Below are positions 12,635 through 26,500 of a stretch of 64,000 nucleotides of DNA, piece after piece. The stretch is from Acanthaster planci (lineage: Eukaryota > Echinodermata > Asteroidea > Valvatida > Acanthasteridae): the NCBI RefSeq assembly GCF_001949145.1, contig NW_019091360.1, positions 4,343,062 to 4,407,061 on the forward strand, read 5' to 3'. The notes beneath the pieces were generated by a model that saw only the letters and a program-made list of their open reading frames with translations, was not told where the DNA came from and ran no database searches. The translations under genes were made by a program, and so were the position numbers. The first letter of the stretch is position 1; each line of letters starts with the position of its first letter.

Positions 12635-13013
12635 CTACATGAACAAGAAAAATAGAAATATCAACAACGAAAGTAAACATGTTGTTGGTTGAATCTCTCC
12701 CGAGAATAAGCAGGCAGAGGGTGTCCGTTCCTTGAAAAAAATCTCGAGAAAAACCCCTGCTTCGTTTTACATTTTGAGAATTACGCATTTAGTAAGTTTA
12801 AGTAACTTGATAAAAAAAATTAACTAGAAAAAACATATTTTGTAGACGACAGAAATACAACAAAATATCCACAGCAGACACAAAGACGGGAAAACTTTTT
12901 CACGACGTTACTTAAACAATGCAAGGGCTATGCTCATTAGTGCTGACTTATGATACTTACGAGTCTTGCCTTTGTTCTGCGTTAACTTACTGTTCCCTCG
13001 CTTTGTATAAATA
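12635..13013 (-). promoter_or_regulatory. Subtilase promoter and 5' non-coding exon
   Basis: On the minus strand a TATA-like TATTTATA box (13006-13013) is followed about 45 bases later by a good donor (GTAAGT, 12960-12955). A strong pyrimidine tract and AG lie directly before the coding exon (12635-12636). This implies a short 5' UTR exon, roughly 12985-12961, spliced to 12634. The transcription start is inferred. Confidence 0.5.
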
Positions 13014-13776
13014 ATGCTATAAGGACCCATACCTTTGCTATATGTAAGTTACATTTTGTATCCTAATGCAAATATTTGTGTGCTTCCTGCAGATATCTTA
13101 TCTAAGACCTGGAAACGACAGACTCAATCTATCTAATTATTGACTATATATATTTTTATGGAAATTTTAAAAAGATAATTTGGATACAGAAAACTATAAA
13201 AACATGATAGGGTTGGTTCACAGTCAGTGGGAAAAGACACATCTGCAGAGACCAATAGAAACTAGAAGATATCTTGTCTGCAAAAGATAACGTGAACCAT
13301 ACTTTTTTTCTTTGGTCTTAAGTGTACACAATCAACTCCAGTCGTTCATCTCAAGTAAGAGAAGGTAAAAATAAAGTTTTCAGACCCCGTTGCTCGACGG
13401 ATTATTACATGTTATTTTTTTAGAGGCATGTGTGTGCTGTAACCACATGTACTGTACATGTATAGGGTGCAGATCGCTAATTCAAGTGAGAGTTTCTGAC
13501 CAGCTCATTAGCATTAAAAGTGCCCCCCACAGTATCTTTTGAAAAAGGAGATTGTTTGGCCCCCAAAATGGTGAGATTATGTACATCCTTGCCAGGATCA
13601 ACTTCCTGGGTCTTTGAGCTTTCATATGAGAGCAGAAGGGCTACAAATTACAGTTGAAAAAGGGTCCTAAGTGTTCGAGAAAGTTGAGGGTTGCCACTTG
13701 AAAAATGGCTGCAATCAGACTTCGGAAAAAACTCACTTTTGGGGGGTGATTTTGTTTTGTGGGAGTAATTAGAAAA

Positions 13777-13872
13777 NNNNNNNNNNNNNNNNNNNNNNNN
13801 NNNNNNNNNNNNNNNNNNNNNNNNNNNNNNNNNNNNNNNNNNNNNNNNNNNNNNNNNNNNNNNNNNNNNNNN
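13777..13872. other. Assembly gap (96 N)
   Basis: A run of undetermined bases inside the dispersed repeat. Any frame translated across it is meaningless. Confidence 0.99.
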
Positions 13873-13899
13873 CTTGAATAAGTGGACTGTACCCTACAA

Positions 13900-13939
13900 T
13901 GTACATGTACTGTACATGTACATGTACATGTACACGTAC
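13900..13939. repeat. ACATGT/TGTACA palindromic simple repeat
   Basis: A tract built of GTACAT hexamers that reads the same on both strands. The same word recurs as short tracts throughout the window, for example near 18231, 20372, 28360, 38398 and 45075. Confidence 0.9.
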
Positions 13940-14324
13940 GTCAGACATCACAGACGCGCATCGAGTTCCAAAAAGTGATAGCGCCCTCACGCGATTAACA
14001 GTAGTTCTGTGGCGCATTCTATCTTACCAATGGAGATCGACGATGCATCCACACAAGGTAAGAAGCTTTTTGAGGCTTTCAGATGTGTGATGAAAATATT
14101 TTAATACCTTGTATTAACTGATGTTAAATTTATTATTTGCATTAGTACTTTCCCCTCGTCTCATATTCGTTTCAATTTTTTTCTCGGTCTGACAGTCCCG
14201 AAGTTGTTTGGAAACCCCTATATAGTTTATAATGGAATGAACCAAGATGAATAACTACATGAATTAGTATATCATCTAAATGCAATGTACATGTAGGTGC
14301 AGTTCAGTGTGTGGGTGTTCAAGC

Positions 14325-14450
14325 CACTTCCGGATGTGTTAAAGACGCGTGAGTGATATCTAGGTCACACTGGTGGTGCAGCTGGAGTGTATGTAAACAT
14401 TTTTTATCTATTTTTAAACGGAATTTCTGGATGCTGTGTGACCAGCCATC
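14325..14450 (+). promoter_or_regulatory. Probable promoter / 5' UTR of the RRAS2-like gene
   Basis: An ETS-type CACTTCCGG site lies at 14325-14333, about 120 bases before the start codon. ETS sites near the start are common in TATA-less housekeeping promoters. There is no TATA box. An upstream ATG at 14431 is out of frame with the main start. The transcription start is not visible. Confidence 0.4.
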
Positions 14451-14555
14451 ATGTCTTCTACTACAGCCACTGATGGCACGATACAGACACTTAAGATTGT
14501 GGTTGTTGGCGGCGGCGGTGTCGGCAAAAGTGCCATCACTATACAGTTTATTCAG
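14451..14555 (+). CDS. RRAS2: RRAS2 coding exon 1 (P-loop)
   Basis: Residues 1-35 with the nucleotide-binding GGGGVGKS loop and AITIQFIQ. The ATG has A at -3. Donor GTAGAC, phase 0. Confidence 0.92.
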
Positions 14556-17500
14556 GTAGACGGACATGGATGAATTGGATGAACTCGTAGGCCTATGCAT
14601 ATACATGTACATGTATGGCCACCTAGAGTGTGTGGGTTGGACTGAGAGTTTAGAAATAGGTCATTGGCAATTTTAGGCCTTTATCATGTACACCCCCGTG
14701 TAGACTTACATTGACATGTTGCCTGAATGTGTGATTTTCCACGATTGTGATTAATGACTCGGAAGTAAAAGTAGATTTGAAATTAATTTTGGTATTTAGC
14801 ACACCCCACGTAAATGTAGGTTAACCCCAATGAGATAGGAACATCTTAGCTCTACTAATTGGAACGTTAGTATTCCTCTTTTTCAAATTGGACGGGATCA
14901 TCACACTTATGCTCCACGCCTGTACATGATATAGTAAGGTTGAAACGGTTCTCAAAAATTCCACCAAAATTACCTCGATCACCACCCACTACTTGCTTCC
15001 GTAAATGCCAACATCAAATGGTTGGGGCTTCAATTACTCTATGCATAAAATAATTTCCACTGCTATTCATCATTTCATGGGTGAGTCCAACAAGGAACAA
15101 GGTTCTAAGCTCCACAAGCTATGGCAGTTGAAGAAAATAAAAGCGCTTTAGTTAGTAGTATGCAAGGTCAGACACATTCAACATGTGGATTAGCCCTAAC
15201 AGTCCTCAATCCTCCAACAGGTGAAGGATTGAGGATTGTTAGGGCTAATTTAGCCTTTTATTTAGTGGGAAATGATCTTCACAAATTTTGCCAAATGTGT
15301 GAAAGGACACATGTAAGACTAGCTACATGTACATGGAGTGGAATTGGAAACAATGAAGAGAATGTGCACAGCAGAATTATTGAACAAATGCTCCCTTGAA
15401 AATGAAATATTGGTAGGCATGAAAGCATGGTAGGCATGAAAGCATGGTATGCATGTACTTAGTGCAGTGTGTCTCTTAAGGTTGCAAATTGTAAGGTAGG
15501 CCTACATCAATGATTTTTTTGGAGCTTTTTCAAAGGAATGGTATTTTGTTTTGATCCCTTTCAATGGTGGTGGTGGGGGAGGGGAGCTATCGCACTGTCT
15601 TCAGCGCTATCCTTAACCATACTTACATTGAATTACTTTGAATGCAGTATGTCCAACCTACATGCAGCCGTCAGCATCAGTTCCAATAATAGTTGGCACA
15701 TTTGGAATGGACTGTGTAGATAATTGAACGATTTTTCACTTATTGCCTGTTGTGTATTGTCACTATTGTACTGGACTTACAGACAATGTGCCTAACATCG
15801 GGACGGATGCTGTGGATTGCATACAGGTACATGTACATGTCTCGTACACTCAAGATATTGAACATGGATTGACACTGTTTGTCCATTCTGTTCTTCCTCT
15901 AGTCCTGTTTTGTACAGGAGTATGACCCAACCATTGAGGATTCCTACACCAAACAGTGCGTCATTGACAATGTAGTAGCTAAGCTTGACAGTAAGTGTTG
16001 CCGTAGTAATTATCATTTGTATTTATTTGAATTGAAACTGAACTTCAACATGTTAGAGGGCTAAGGAGCAATTGAATACCTCATTAATTAAAAGAAAGGC
16101 CCAACTCCACCGTTTTGGCCAGTGAGAGTTAATTGATTTCCTTTGCAACTCCTTCCGAAAAATATTCCTTTTTTTTCTTTTGAACTCAAAAAAGGTTATG
16201 TTGGAGTTGGGCCCTTTGTTCAATTAGGTATTCAATTACAGGTACAGTACCAATCATTTCCTTGAATGCAATGGTGCTACCCAATGGAGGTAATTCTTGA
16301 TATTCCTCTACCTACCTTAAAAGCTTTGATGTGTCTTGGGATACTTCCAAGCAAACGGTCACTTCGTATTGCGTTATTGATTTACAGCTCTCGTATGGTT
16401 CACACATATTTGACCAATTTTGAACTGCAGCATTGCACTTGTACATGTACATGTGTATATTAAAAATGTAACATTGGTTACCATTTGAAATGTAGGATTG
16501 GAACAAATTCGTTTATAATAAAACCTTGTGAAAATTTTGTAACCTCTAAAATGACAATGACAAAAGTCATATTTCATAAATGTGATGAATCAAGGTTGGA
16601 AATTTTATTTTCATAGAAATTCAGAAGTAGTTGTACTATTTATTTCTCCATAGATATTAAGTGTAAAATATTATACTTTTGACATGTTTAAATAGCATGT
16701 TTATCTCTACATGTAAGTAATGCCTGGGACTAACCCTTACTTTTACTCATATCGCCGCTAATTTGATTTAATCCCACAAATGAGACTGAAAGACATATTT
16801 CTACTTCATGTTTTCGTACACTATCATCATCATTTTGTCTCGTTTTGTTGGATGTACATGTATTTCATGATATACATGTAGACCTTATGTGCAGGGCCAA
16901 AGTTATGTGATGGTCTGTTGGTCAAAAGTGTCTATGGTAACTAACTTTTTGTCCAGAAGTATTGATTTTGTATGATAATCCTGTTCGGATTAAGTCTTCA
17001 TCTGGGAGTTTTTGATCGTTCAAAACGCAAACACTGGGCAGTAATTTTCTTTGTTCATGTACTATTTTCTGTAGCTTGATTTTAAAGACATACATAGTGT
17101 CAACATGTATCTGTCCAAACATTTGATTTATAATTAAACCCATTTTGGAATTTTGAGTCTACGAGATCAAGGAAACATACTTTATAATCCAATCAATATC
17201 TTTTTATTAATCCTATTGTTATATTTCAAAGGTGCATTTACAATAACCCTTACTCAAAAGGTTTGAATATTCCACAAAGTAACAAAGAACAGAAAGTTTT
17301 AGACAAACGTCAAAAGATTTGACTAAAATGGGCTCTAAATTCCTTCTAGAATCGTAAGGAAGAGTAAATAATACAAATTATTTTTTCAATGGAAAGCAGA
17401 ATCAAATGGAGAAGTTTATAATACAAACACTTTATTTTTTTTAGTGACTGAGTCTGGAGTAATAGGTCAAAGGTTCTGATCCGCAGTGAAGTGGGCTGGA

Positions 17501-20500
17501 CCATAAGTTTACAACTAATTCAAGAACATGAAAAGCAAGACTGAGGCCCTGTTTTGCATGAAGTACAAGTTGATATGAATCCTAGATTCGATTGGTACCT
17601 GTAACGTTTTCACATGCTGTATCCCGTGATCTTGCATGTACAAGTGCAATCCTATCAAACTCAGCATTCAAAATAAAGTTGTCAAAAATGTACACCACTG
17701 TAATTTTGCACATGGGTAATTCCAAAATTAGGGGTCCAAAAGTGTGACATTTTTGTGTCACTGTTACATATACGTCTGACCTTTGTTATTTGACATGGAA
17801 ATATCACCTGAATTGACTTTAAACTATTACTGTTTGTTTTGACAGGTAATTTGCATTAATTCATCACTCTTGGAAATTGGAAAATGTGTTCTGAAAGTAC
17901 AAAATATTTCAGATGCGACAGGGACACGAACCCCCCCCCAAAAAAAAAAACCAGACCCCCAATTTCTGGAATTACCCTTATGACTATGAGTGTTGAAGCA
18001 AAATTCTCCTCTCAAGGTAGACAAAAAAGTGAGTACACTGGATATAAAGTGAGACCGTTATTTGGGCGAGCCCTAAACTGATCTACGTTCTCTTTTGAGA
18101 TGCAAATTATCCTGAAATAACTTACAGTGTTTCAGCAATTTGAAGAATGTGTGAGCTGTATAATTGGCTTGCCATGGGCAATAAAAAGGTCTTTGAGAGA
18201 GTGCTGTGGTTTATATTTGGAGAGTTGGATGTACATGTACATGTAACGGAAATGTATGCTAACAAATTCTATTCCTATTTCAAAAAAAAAGAGACAGTAC
18301 GAATGTCAGACCATAGATATTTTCTGGCCGTGAATATTTGCCAAAAGACAAAGTGTAGAGAACTCTGTATGTTCTATATATATGTATGTAGTTGGTTTGT
18401 GGTAAGTGGGCATTGCACAACTACATGTACATGTAATAGCAAGGTTCGTCAAGCTTTCCACACCACAAACATCCAGTCATCCTCGAGAGGTAGTTTACTG
18501 TCTGAGTGGAACATTTCAATTCACTACCATGTCAGTATGGTTACATACATGTGTAGCCTTGTACTTTGTAGGTGTCAAAAGCTTTTGAACATGCATGAAA
18601 ATATTTTCCTAAGATCTCTCCCAAATAAGGAATTGTTTCCTGCTGGACATACATGTACAGTACACGTACATCATAAGTTGAATGAGATGACCTCCATGTA
18701 AAATGATGTATTCAATTCTTGTACAAAATTCAGATTGACAATCATATCCCTGACACTTTGTGTTAGTCTTTGGGAATTAAAGAGACCGCGTACATGTAAT
18801 GTCAAATCCTTGAAATTGCACTTTTGTGTTTCAATTGACCTTATTTTCAATTTTTGTTTTATTATATTTTGTTCTATTCTAATATGAATTTGCATATTCA
18901 TGAGCAAACTTTCACGTAATGCAAGGCACTGCATGCATGTTCATACATGTATCTGACTATTGAAGATTTTCATTTCCTTTAGCAATTTATTGTTATATAC
19001 ATGTAGCAACAAGCCTGCAAGCAACCTTTTCTCAAAAACGTTTTCAAAGAGCAAACTTGGGATTCAAAATTTGAACCTGAAACCATGCAAAATGAACAGT
19101 ATCATCCTGGATTTACATCACACTAACAGCACCCTCACTTGTCTGGAAAAACTCGGTCAATTTTGAATGTTTAAACCATTTTCACTGCATGGTCACTGAA
19201 AAAGTTTACATTGAAGAAGAGTTGGAACATGCACAAAAAGTGATTCTAAGAAAACTTGATTGCATTGATCCTTGAAGTCCCATATGAATATGTTTGTTCC
19301 CCATTCATATTGTGTATGTTTCATGTGCTTGTAGAGTACATTGCCTTGTCTTTTATGACACCAATTCGTGCATCAAATTTGTATTTTGAAAGATTGAAAC
19401 TCAATGTTTCCTGTTCATGAAAGGTAGGTGCTAAAAGTAAAAGTTGATGTAGGGACAGAACAACATGGATGGCATGCATTTTACACACACTCACGTATTC
19501 TGTCCAAACACTTCTGTGTAGATGTACATGTAGGATGTCCATGTATGCTGTCTGAATATATGATACTGAATTCTGGCTCAAATTGCAGATTTGGTCTTGG
19601 GAATCGTTGAGGTCTGATTTATTGGGTGTGAATATGTTGTAAGATTGGCATAAAATTAAAGACTTTATGAAATTATCAGAAATTACACTGTAGGCCTTAC
19701 TGTGAAACCATGATCACTTACAGATGTACATGTACATGAATTTGTACACTGTACCGGAGTTCATTATTGAGCCATTTTCTTTCTTTGTGAAACTCTCATT
19801 TATAAGTGTTTTAAACATTTAAAAAAAAGAGAGATAAAAACTGGACAACTTGTACAGGCCTTCCGTGGTTTGTTACAGCAAGAATTCTTTGCAAAATTAT
19901 ATGTAAATGTATGTGATAGAAAAATCTAATTCTATATATAAAAGTCAGTCTTCTTTTGAATGAGTATCAACTGTAATTTAAGATAATAATCAGAGTCATT
20001 GATATGCGTACTTCTTCAAGTTGATGTACATTTACTGTGTTTACAGTAGGATTTTGTGTGTCATTTAGTTCTTACACTTTGCTGTGATATTGTACATGTA
20101 CAACAAGGTTTTGTGAACATCCAGCCCATGAGTAATATTACACTGTTCGCATCATTACGTCATTTTGGTGAAATCTACGATGAAGCCCTGTGTATGCAAC
20201 GTTATACCAAGGATTTGCATTACACAGGACGACGTGACTGTGGATTTGTATTGTAAGTTGTCATCAGTTATGAAGGTAAATGAACTGCTGAATTGTTTTC
20301 CCTTAGGACGTTCGGTCCAGCCACATAAATCTGCAGGTTCAGTGAAAAACATGCAGCAAGTCACCTGACATACATGTACATGTACATGTACATTTATATT
20401 GCACACACAGGAAATGTTCATGTTTTGCACAGACATGCGTACATGTAGGTCTGTTATCTGTGAACTAGTTTTTGCCATCCACATTTACTATGTAATGGTG

Positions 20501-23500
20501 TCAGAGCAGATTGTTGCTGAGAATGTTTGAGGATATGAGTAAACAGTGTATTTAATCAAAGCTAACTCTTTACAAATTTGCATTTTTAATGTTTGTGTAA
20601 ATTTGGGTGAAAAATCTGTTCTGATAGCTGTGATGGAAATTTGGTCTTGAATTTTACTTATCCTCACTGATTTCAACATGATACCAGAGGGGCCCACTCG
20701 ATGCTCCCCTTTTTCCTTCAGTTCTGGATACTTTTCTCGCCCATACGTGTTAAAAGTCTGCCCCAGACCGTGCTAAGGTTTAAACTCCATTAGATCAAGT
20801 AATGAGCTTGTTAATGTGCAGCATGCACAAGCACTGTATATATCAGTGTTATGCACACGTACAGTTGAACATTGATCTGGAGAGCACTGCTAATACCAGG
20901 TCATATTTATAACAAGGACTGTGTTAGGTCCCAAGTCTTTTTTGTTTTCTTTTATTTTCCATTACTGATAATACGAGGTACGTGAAAGTATTATGACAAG
21001 GTAATTTGTGAAGTCCCAAGGGCCTTGTTACAAATGTTCGGCTGTGTAGTGTTTGACAAAAGGTTGTGTTTGCTTCAGGCTGACTTTAGTTTGGTGTTGT
21101 TTAGTCTTAATGATTCTTAGAATTTGTATGCATTGATTTCAGTTCTGGATACAGCAGGTCAAGATGAGTTTAATGCAATGAAGGAACAGTACATGAGAAC
21201 TGGAGATGGATTTTTGCTGGTATTCAGCCTGACTAGTAGGACAAGGTACGTACTATACACCTGTCCGTGGGGGTGCTAGATGCCCCTATTAACCTTAACA
21301 GTCCCCAAGCCTTCATTCACCAGAAGTTTGAGGACTACTAGGGTTAACCTTTCGTCAGAATGTGGCTTGCATGTCATGGGTATCAAGCGTTGGAGACGAA
21401 CAAGGGATTGGATGAGGGAGTGTGTGATTAGATGAAAGGGAAGTTTGTTCCCCCCACTCCCCCGTCGCCCATACACAGGTCTTTACAGGTACAAAACTAG
21501 AAACACCCCCATTTCCAGGAAGGGGAATCACTCTTTCCAATGGATAGGGGCAAGGCACTCAATTACTATTGAGCCTACTGAAAAACTGTCAACCGCGAAA
21601 GGAGTCAATATTTAGAAATATTCCATGAAAATGACAGTTTTTTCTTTGTCCTCCTTTCATTTTTGTTTCTATAACAGGAACAAAATGAGGAAAAGTGCTA
21701 AAGAAATGAGAAAATAGAGATAAATGGGCTGAAAATCCACCCCTTTTAACACCATTCTTGCACAGCGCCCACTTGTCCAAGATAGGTTAGCCACATTTGT
21801 ATAATTTTCCACCGCCATGCTCACTGCAGATTGAGTTGTCAGATTGAGTTGTAACTGCACATTTGTACTGAGAAGTGTTTTTACATGCATGCCGAGTAAC
21901 AGTCCAAAATAACCCGGCTCTTGTAGGATTACAAAAATAGAAATTCTGGTTTAGGCTGAATTCCACCAGCCTGTGAATAGATAACATGACTGTCGGTGAA
22001 CACTCGTTGAATCCTTCCTTGACTCTGTTGCATGTAGAAATTACTTGTCAATGGCATTTCCGTGGTTTCTCAGAGGCTGGTTTTTTAGTTTTATTTAGTT
22101 ACAACAAATGCACAAAAGCTTTACTCCAACCCATCCCAGTGATACAAATCTCTTGCTCTCTGAGGATAAGTTAATGGGTAATTCCAGAAATCAGGGGTCC
22201 ATCTTTTTCGTGTCCCGTCACATCTGACATATGATTTTTGCAAGTTCAGAACACATTTTCCAATTTCCAAGAGTGATGAATTAATACAAATTATCTGCCA
22301 AACTATTGGTAGTAGTTTGAAATCAATTCCTGTAATATTTGCACATCAAATAACAAAGGTCAGATGTAACAGGGACAGAAAAAGTCACACTTTTGGACCC
22401 CTCATTTCTGGAGTTACCCTTATACATCACCTCTATTGTCTTAACTGTCATTAAGTGTCCATGAGACCATAACTACAAGCTATGCAGTCCCATGCCTCTT
22501 CTAAACTTTGACTTTGTAAATGTATTCTCAGAAAGTTGTTCAAAATAGTTACATTCAATCTAAAGGTTTCATTTTGGAGGAAAAACATTGCACCTGTGAA
22601 ATCATTTCCATGAAGGAAACGAGTCACTATTACCATTTCATAAACAGGAAAATCTCCACATGTAATAAAAACTTCAGAGCAAAAAGTGACTGGAAATTGA
22701 TGAATTAATGGAAGCAGAGACTGAAGAACCGCATTGTATGAACATACGTGTACATGTATTCTGATGTGTTTTCTTATGATGTTTGTTGTCATTGCTTTCC
22801 CAAACAGTTTTGAGGAAATTGTCAGGTTTCATCGGCAAATACTCAGAGTAAAAGATCGAGACGAGTACCCAATGATCCTGGTTGCTAACAAGGCAGACTT
22901 AATTAACCAACGAGTTGTAAGCAGATTTATGGTTTGTTTTTATACTTGGTATGAGCCAGTTATTTGCCTCACTATTGTGTTTTGATAGTTGAACTTAAAA
23001 GGATACATGTACATAGCATGTACTATCAAGAAACAAATAGTACATTCCCATAACATTTCACCCATGCATTCTGTATTGTGATTGGTCAAGAGCCACTTAC
23101 ATGGCATTCACTAATTTAGCTATACCCTTAGCAACCAAAGTACATTACCCATAGCAACAAAAGAACTATATGCATGACTGCCAGTATTGTGTGCAAATAT
23201 ATACTGGTTCAAACATTTTGTGAAGAGCTTGTTTGGAATAGTACTGGTACATGTGCATGTAAATTACCAATAAATTTCCTATTTAAATAGGCGAGCTTTT
23301 ATATGAAGTTAGATCAAAGTAATCCGTCTTGGCTTAAATCAAGCAGAATCTGTGGGGGAGGTGTTATGAAACAAATATGGACTGGCTTCTTGTTATAGCG
23401 CAGTAAAACTCACCTCCTTCAGTGATAAACGGAGCATTCTATTTTCCTTCAGCTTTGCCCCAGAGAATAAAGAATTCTGTATTGATTATCTTGGGAGGCC

Positions 23501-26500
23501 AGTTTTACTACCACTTCAAGCAGTTGATATTTGTATAATATGACACCTGTGATATGCTACCTTGACTTGAAGACTGGTGTACAACTACCGTACACATTTG
23601 TGAATCATGAGCAAAAAGCCACACAGAGTATTTGTTTGCTTGGAATACGGGCGATTCACAATAGTGCGCCTCCAAGAGTTTGAAACGCGTTGGCCAATCA
23701 CAATGGGCAAAATTTGTCGACCCTTTCCCAATGCACGTTGGGTCGACAGATTTCGCATTGCAAACTCTTGGAGGCGCACTATTGTGAAATGACCCAAATG
23801 TGTTCTCTGAGGATTCTAACAATGGCTAGTTGAGTGTGAAGCTTATGAATTCATTTAATTCCAACAGCTGTTTATTTCCTGGATGAAAAGTCTGCTGCAT
23901 ACTGATTGACTGTCATTCAGCAGTGGCAGAATTGAGTTTCATTCAATCAGTATTTAATCCTACAAAGTTTTGTGCAGTTCTGTTGCTTTTTTGTGTTTTC
24001 CATGAAGGTGTGTGGGGAAGAAGCCCAAGAGCTTGGCAAACAGTTAAAAGTCGATGTCATTGAAGCAAGTGCCAAGACTAGGATGAATGTAGATCAAGCA
24101 TTTCATCAACTTGTTAGAACAATAAGGTGAGAAGATTGGCCTATAGAGGCTTTGAATGGTAGCCATCTTGCAGGGCAGTTCTTTAGTTCCACTGGTAAAC
24201 CTCCCATGTGCATACTCTGTGGCACCAAAGCACTGGTCTACAAGATGGCAGCCATGCAAACCCTATATTAAGGACTGATAAAAGGCTGGTTTGGAAACAG
24301 GTTGTGGATTTGAATCTTGTGCGGAGATGCTTTCTCTAGGGCACTCTTCCTGACCCTCTTGATGTAGCGTTCATCTGCCATTTGTTATAGTCACACTTTG
24401 CGCAGTATGCAGGTTGTAGGCAAACCTTCAGAGGTTCAGTGAAGGACACAAAAATTATGAGAAAGACGTAGTCTTGGTCCAAGACTGGATATGTATTGCT
24501 TTTGTCTCCGTTCACGGCACAGGTGATATGCGCTGACCAGTGCAGCCGATTAGCACCAATCCATAAGAGAACTGTACTGAAATCCAGTCTTAGGGAATCT
24601 TACCTGAAAAATTCTGACCAGATTCCAATTATCAAGAATAATAACAGCTGTGTATCACATGGTGATTGGAGTAAGTACCCAGATGTACATACTGTACGGT
24701 GTGTTACTGCTCCGTGTATTCATTCAATTAACTGTCATTTCATTAAGGCATTAGTTGACTTGTAACCCCTGAATAAACAAAATCCCTAAGCAAAGTCCTT
24801 ATGACTGGCACACTGGATGAGCGTAGTTTTATAGCCTGATGGCCCCTGCTATTAGCATGCCTTGCATTGTGTATAGCACTTCCTGAAGGCAGGAAGCTCT
24901 TGATCTGTCTTTTGATGTCGTGTGATGTGTTTACAGTTAGTTTGCTTCTGTGTTATGGGGATTTGTTTGCCTGTTTTGTGGTCTGGGAAATGTTTGATTT
25001 CTCCTGTATCGCATCGCGTTTTGTGACGCAATATCGACCAAATGCTATGCACATGTACTTTCTAAAATAAATCGCATATTGTGATGCAAAATGCACAGGG
25101 CTTCATGATGTAATGTGCTTGATTGACACATATAGCAGGGCACATTATCCTTTGAAATACACATATGTGGAAATTGAATCTGCTGACCTCATTGGTTCCC
25201 ACACAAATTGTGTTCACTCGAGATAGCCAGAGCAGGAATTAGTAATGTTCATGCATTTCACAGGAGCAGAGTGGCTACTGGCATGGGCTCCAGACATATA
25301 CTGTACATGTACATGACGGAACACGCAGTCATCGTTTCATGTCTCACCGTCGGACATTGTGTTAAATTGACTTCTGAACAAGTCAAATGGAAGTTGAAAG
25401 TGATGGAGATGTAAAAATGATTAATGGAAGAGTGAAAAACAAGCTCAACTCACAGTGCTAGAGTAAATAAATGATTGTTTCATTTTTGGCTGACATTACT
25501 AAGGCTTTTGGTTTACAGGGAAGATTAATGTAAAGCGTGGTGCATCATGTGCTACCAGATTGTACATACATTTTTAGGGTCCCTTAACGTTGTGCGCCTC
25601 AACGGTGTTCAAAGGTTTTCTTGGTAAGGATACTCACTCCAGATCCTATATCAACCATGAGTACTAATGGTACACAGTTGACGTTCACCTTGCAGTGTAA
25701 AGAGTTTGCTTTAATTCCCCGGTACATCTGTCACCAGGGTGTGAATGTCATTGTTGCTAGTCTCTGGTGATGAGTCTGCGTAGTCATCACAAACTTGGGA
25801 AAACTCCAGTCTTTTTCTGGTGATGTTGGCTGAAAGTAGCTTGCGGTCATGTGTCACTTCGGGTCTGCTTCTGTCTGTGTACGCTGCTGAAGTGACCAAC
25901 TTTGTGGCATGAATGGCATTCTTGCTCCCTGGCGAGACTCACCCTTTTATTCGCCAAGTGCGTTTCTGAACCGCAGCAGTAACAAAATGTCGGTTTTGAT
26001 GAAGGCATGGCGTGCTGGTTGTTGGGGTTTCCTGATTTTGATTTCGTTGTTTTCAAATTTTCATAACTTTGGTAACTTCCTGCATTTGAACATTTGAGTC
26101 TGTGTTTTGGCTTCTTGGATAGCTTTCTCAAAATGACGTGCCATGTCCACAGCCCTTTGAAGAGTCAATTCTTCGGCCATGAGTAGCCTCTCTTGAATTT
26201 TTGGACTGCTCGTTTTCTCCGCAACTTTGTCCCGTATCATTTTGTAGTTCATGGGCCCCAAATCGCATGTTTTTGAAAGGTCTTGGAGTGCAGACAAAAA
26301 ATTGCCTATAGACTCACCAGGTTGTTGAGCTTTTTGTTGGAATGTGGCCGAAAATGCTCTCTAAGTGCTTTGATAGTATGCTCGTATTCAGTACAATAGC
26401 GGTGAGGGATTACCTAAAACTAAGTCTCACTATCTACATGTACATGTGACAAGGGAGAAACCGTATGGCCATGCATCTTTGATCAGACCCTGTAAGGCTA

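Larger units (their letters stand above)
13465..13990 (+). repeat. Dispersed repeat copy 1, interrupted by an assembly gap
   Basis: The 60 bases from 13465 (GGGTGCAGATC...) recur almost unchanged at 31435-31497. Both copies run into runs of N, and beyond both gaps there is a TGGACTG.ACC motif and later an AGCGCCCTCA motif. It appears to be one repeat family with poorly assembled internal sequence. No coding frame is visible. Confidence 0.7.

Noticed and set aside
18147-18701. 184-codon open frame in Ras intron 2
   Set aside because: It is the longest free frame, but its VHVHV and TCTC runs come from the ACATGT repeats. It shows no domain, and it sits inside a well-defined intron.
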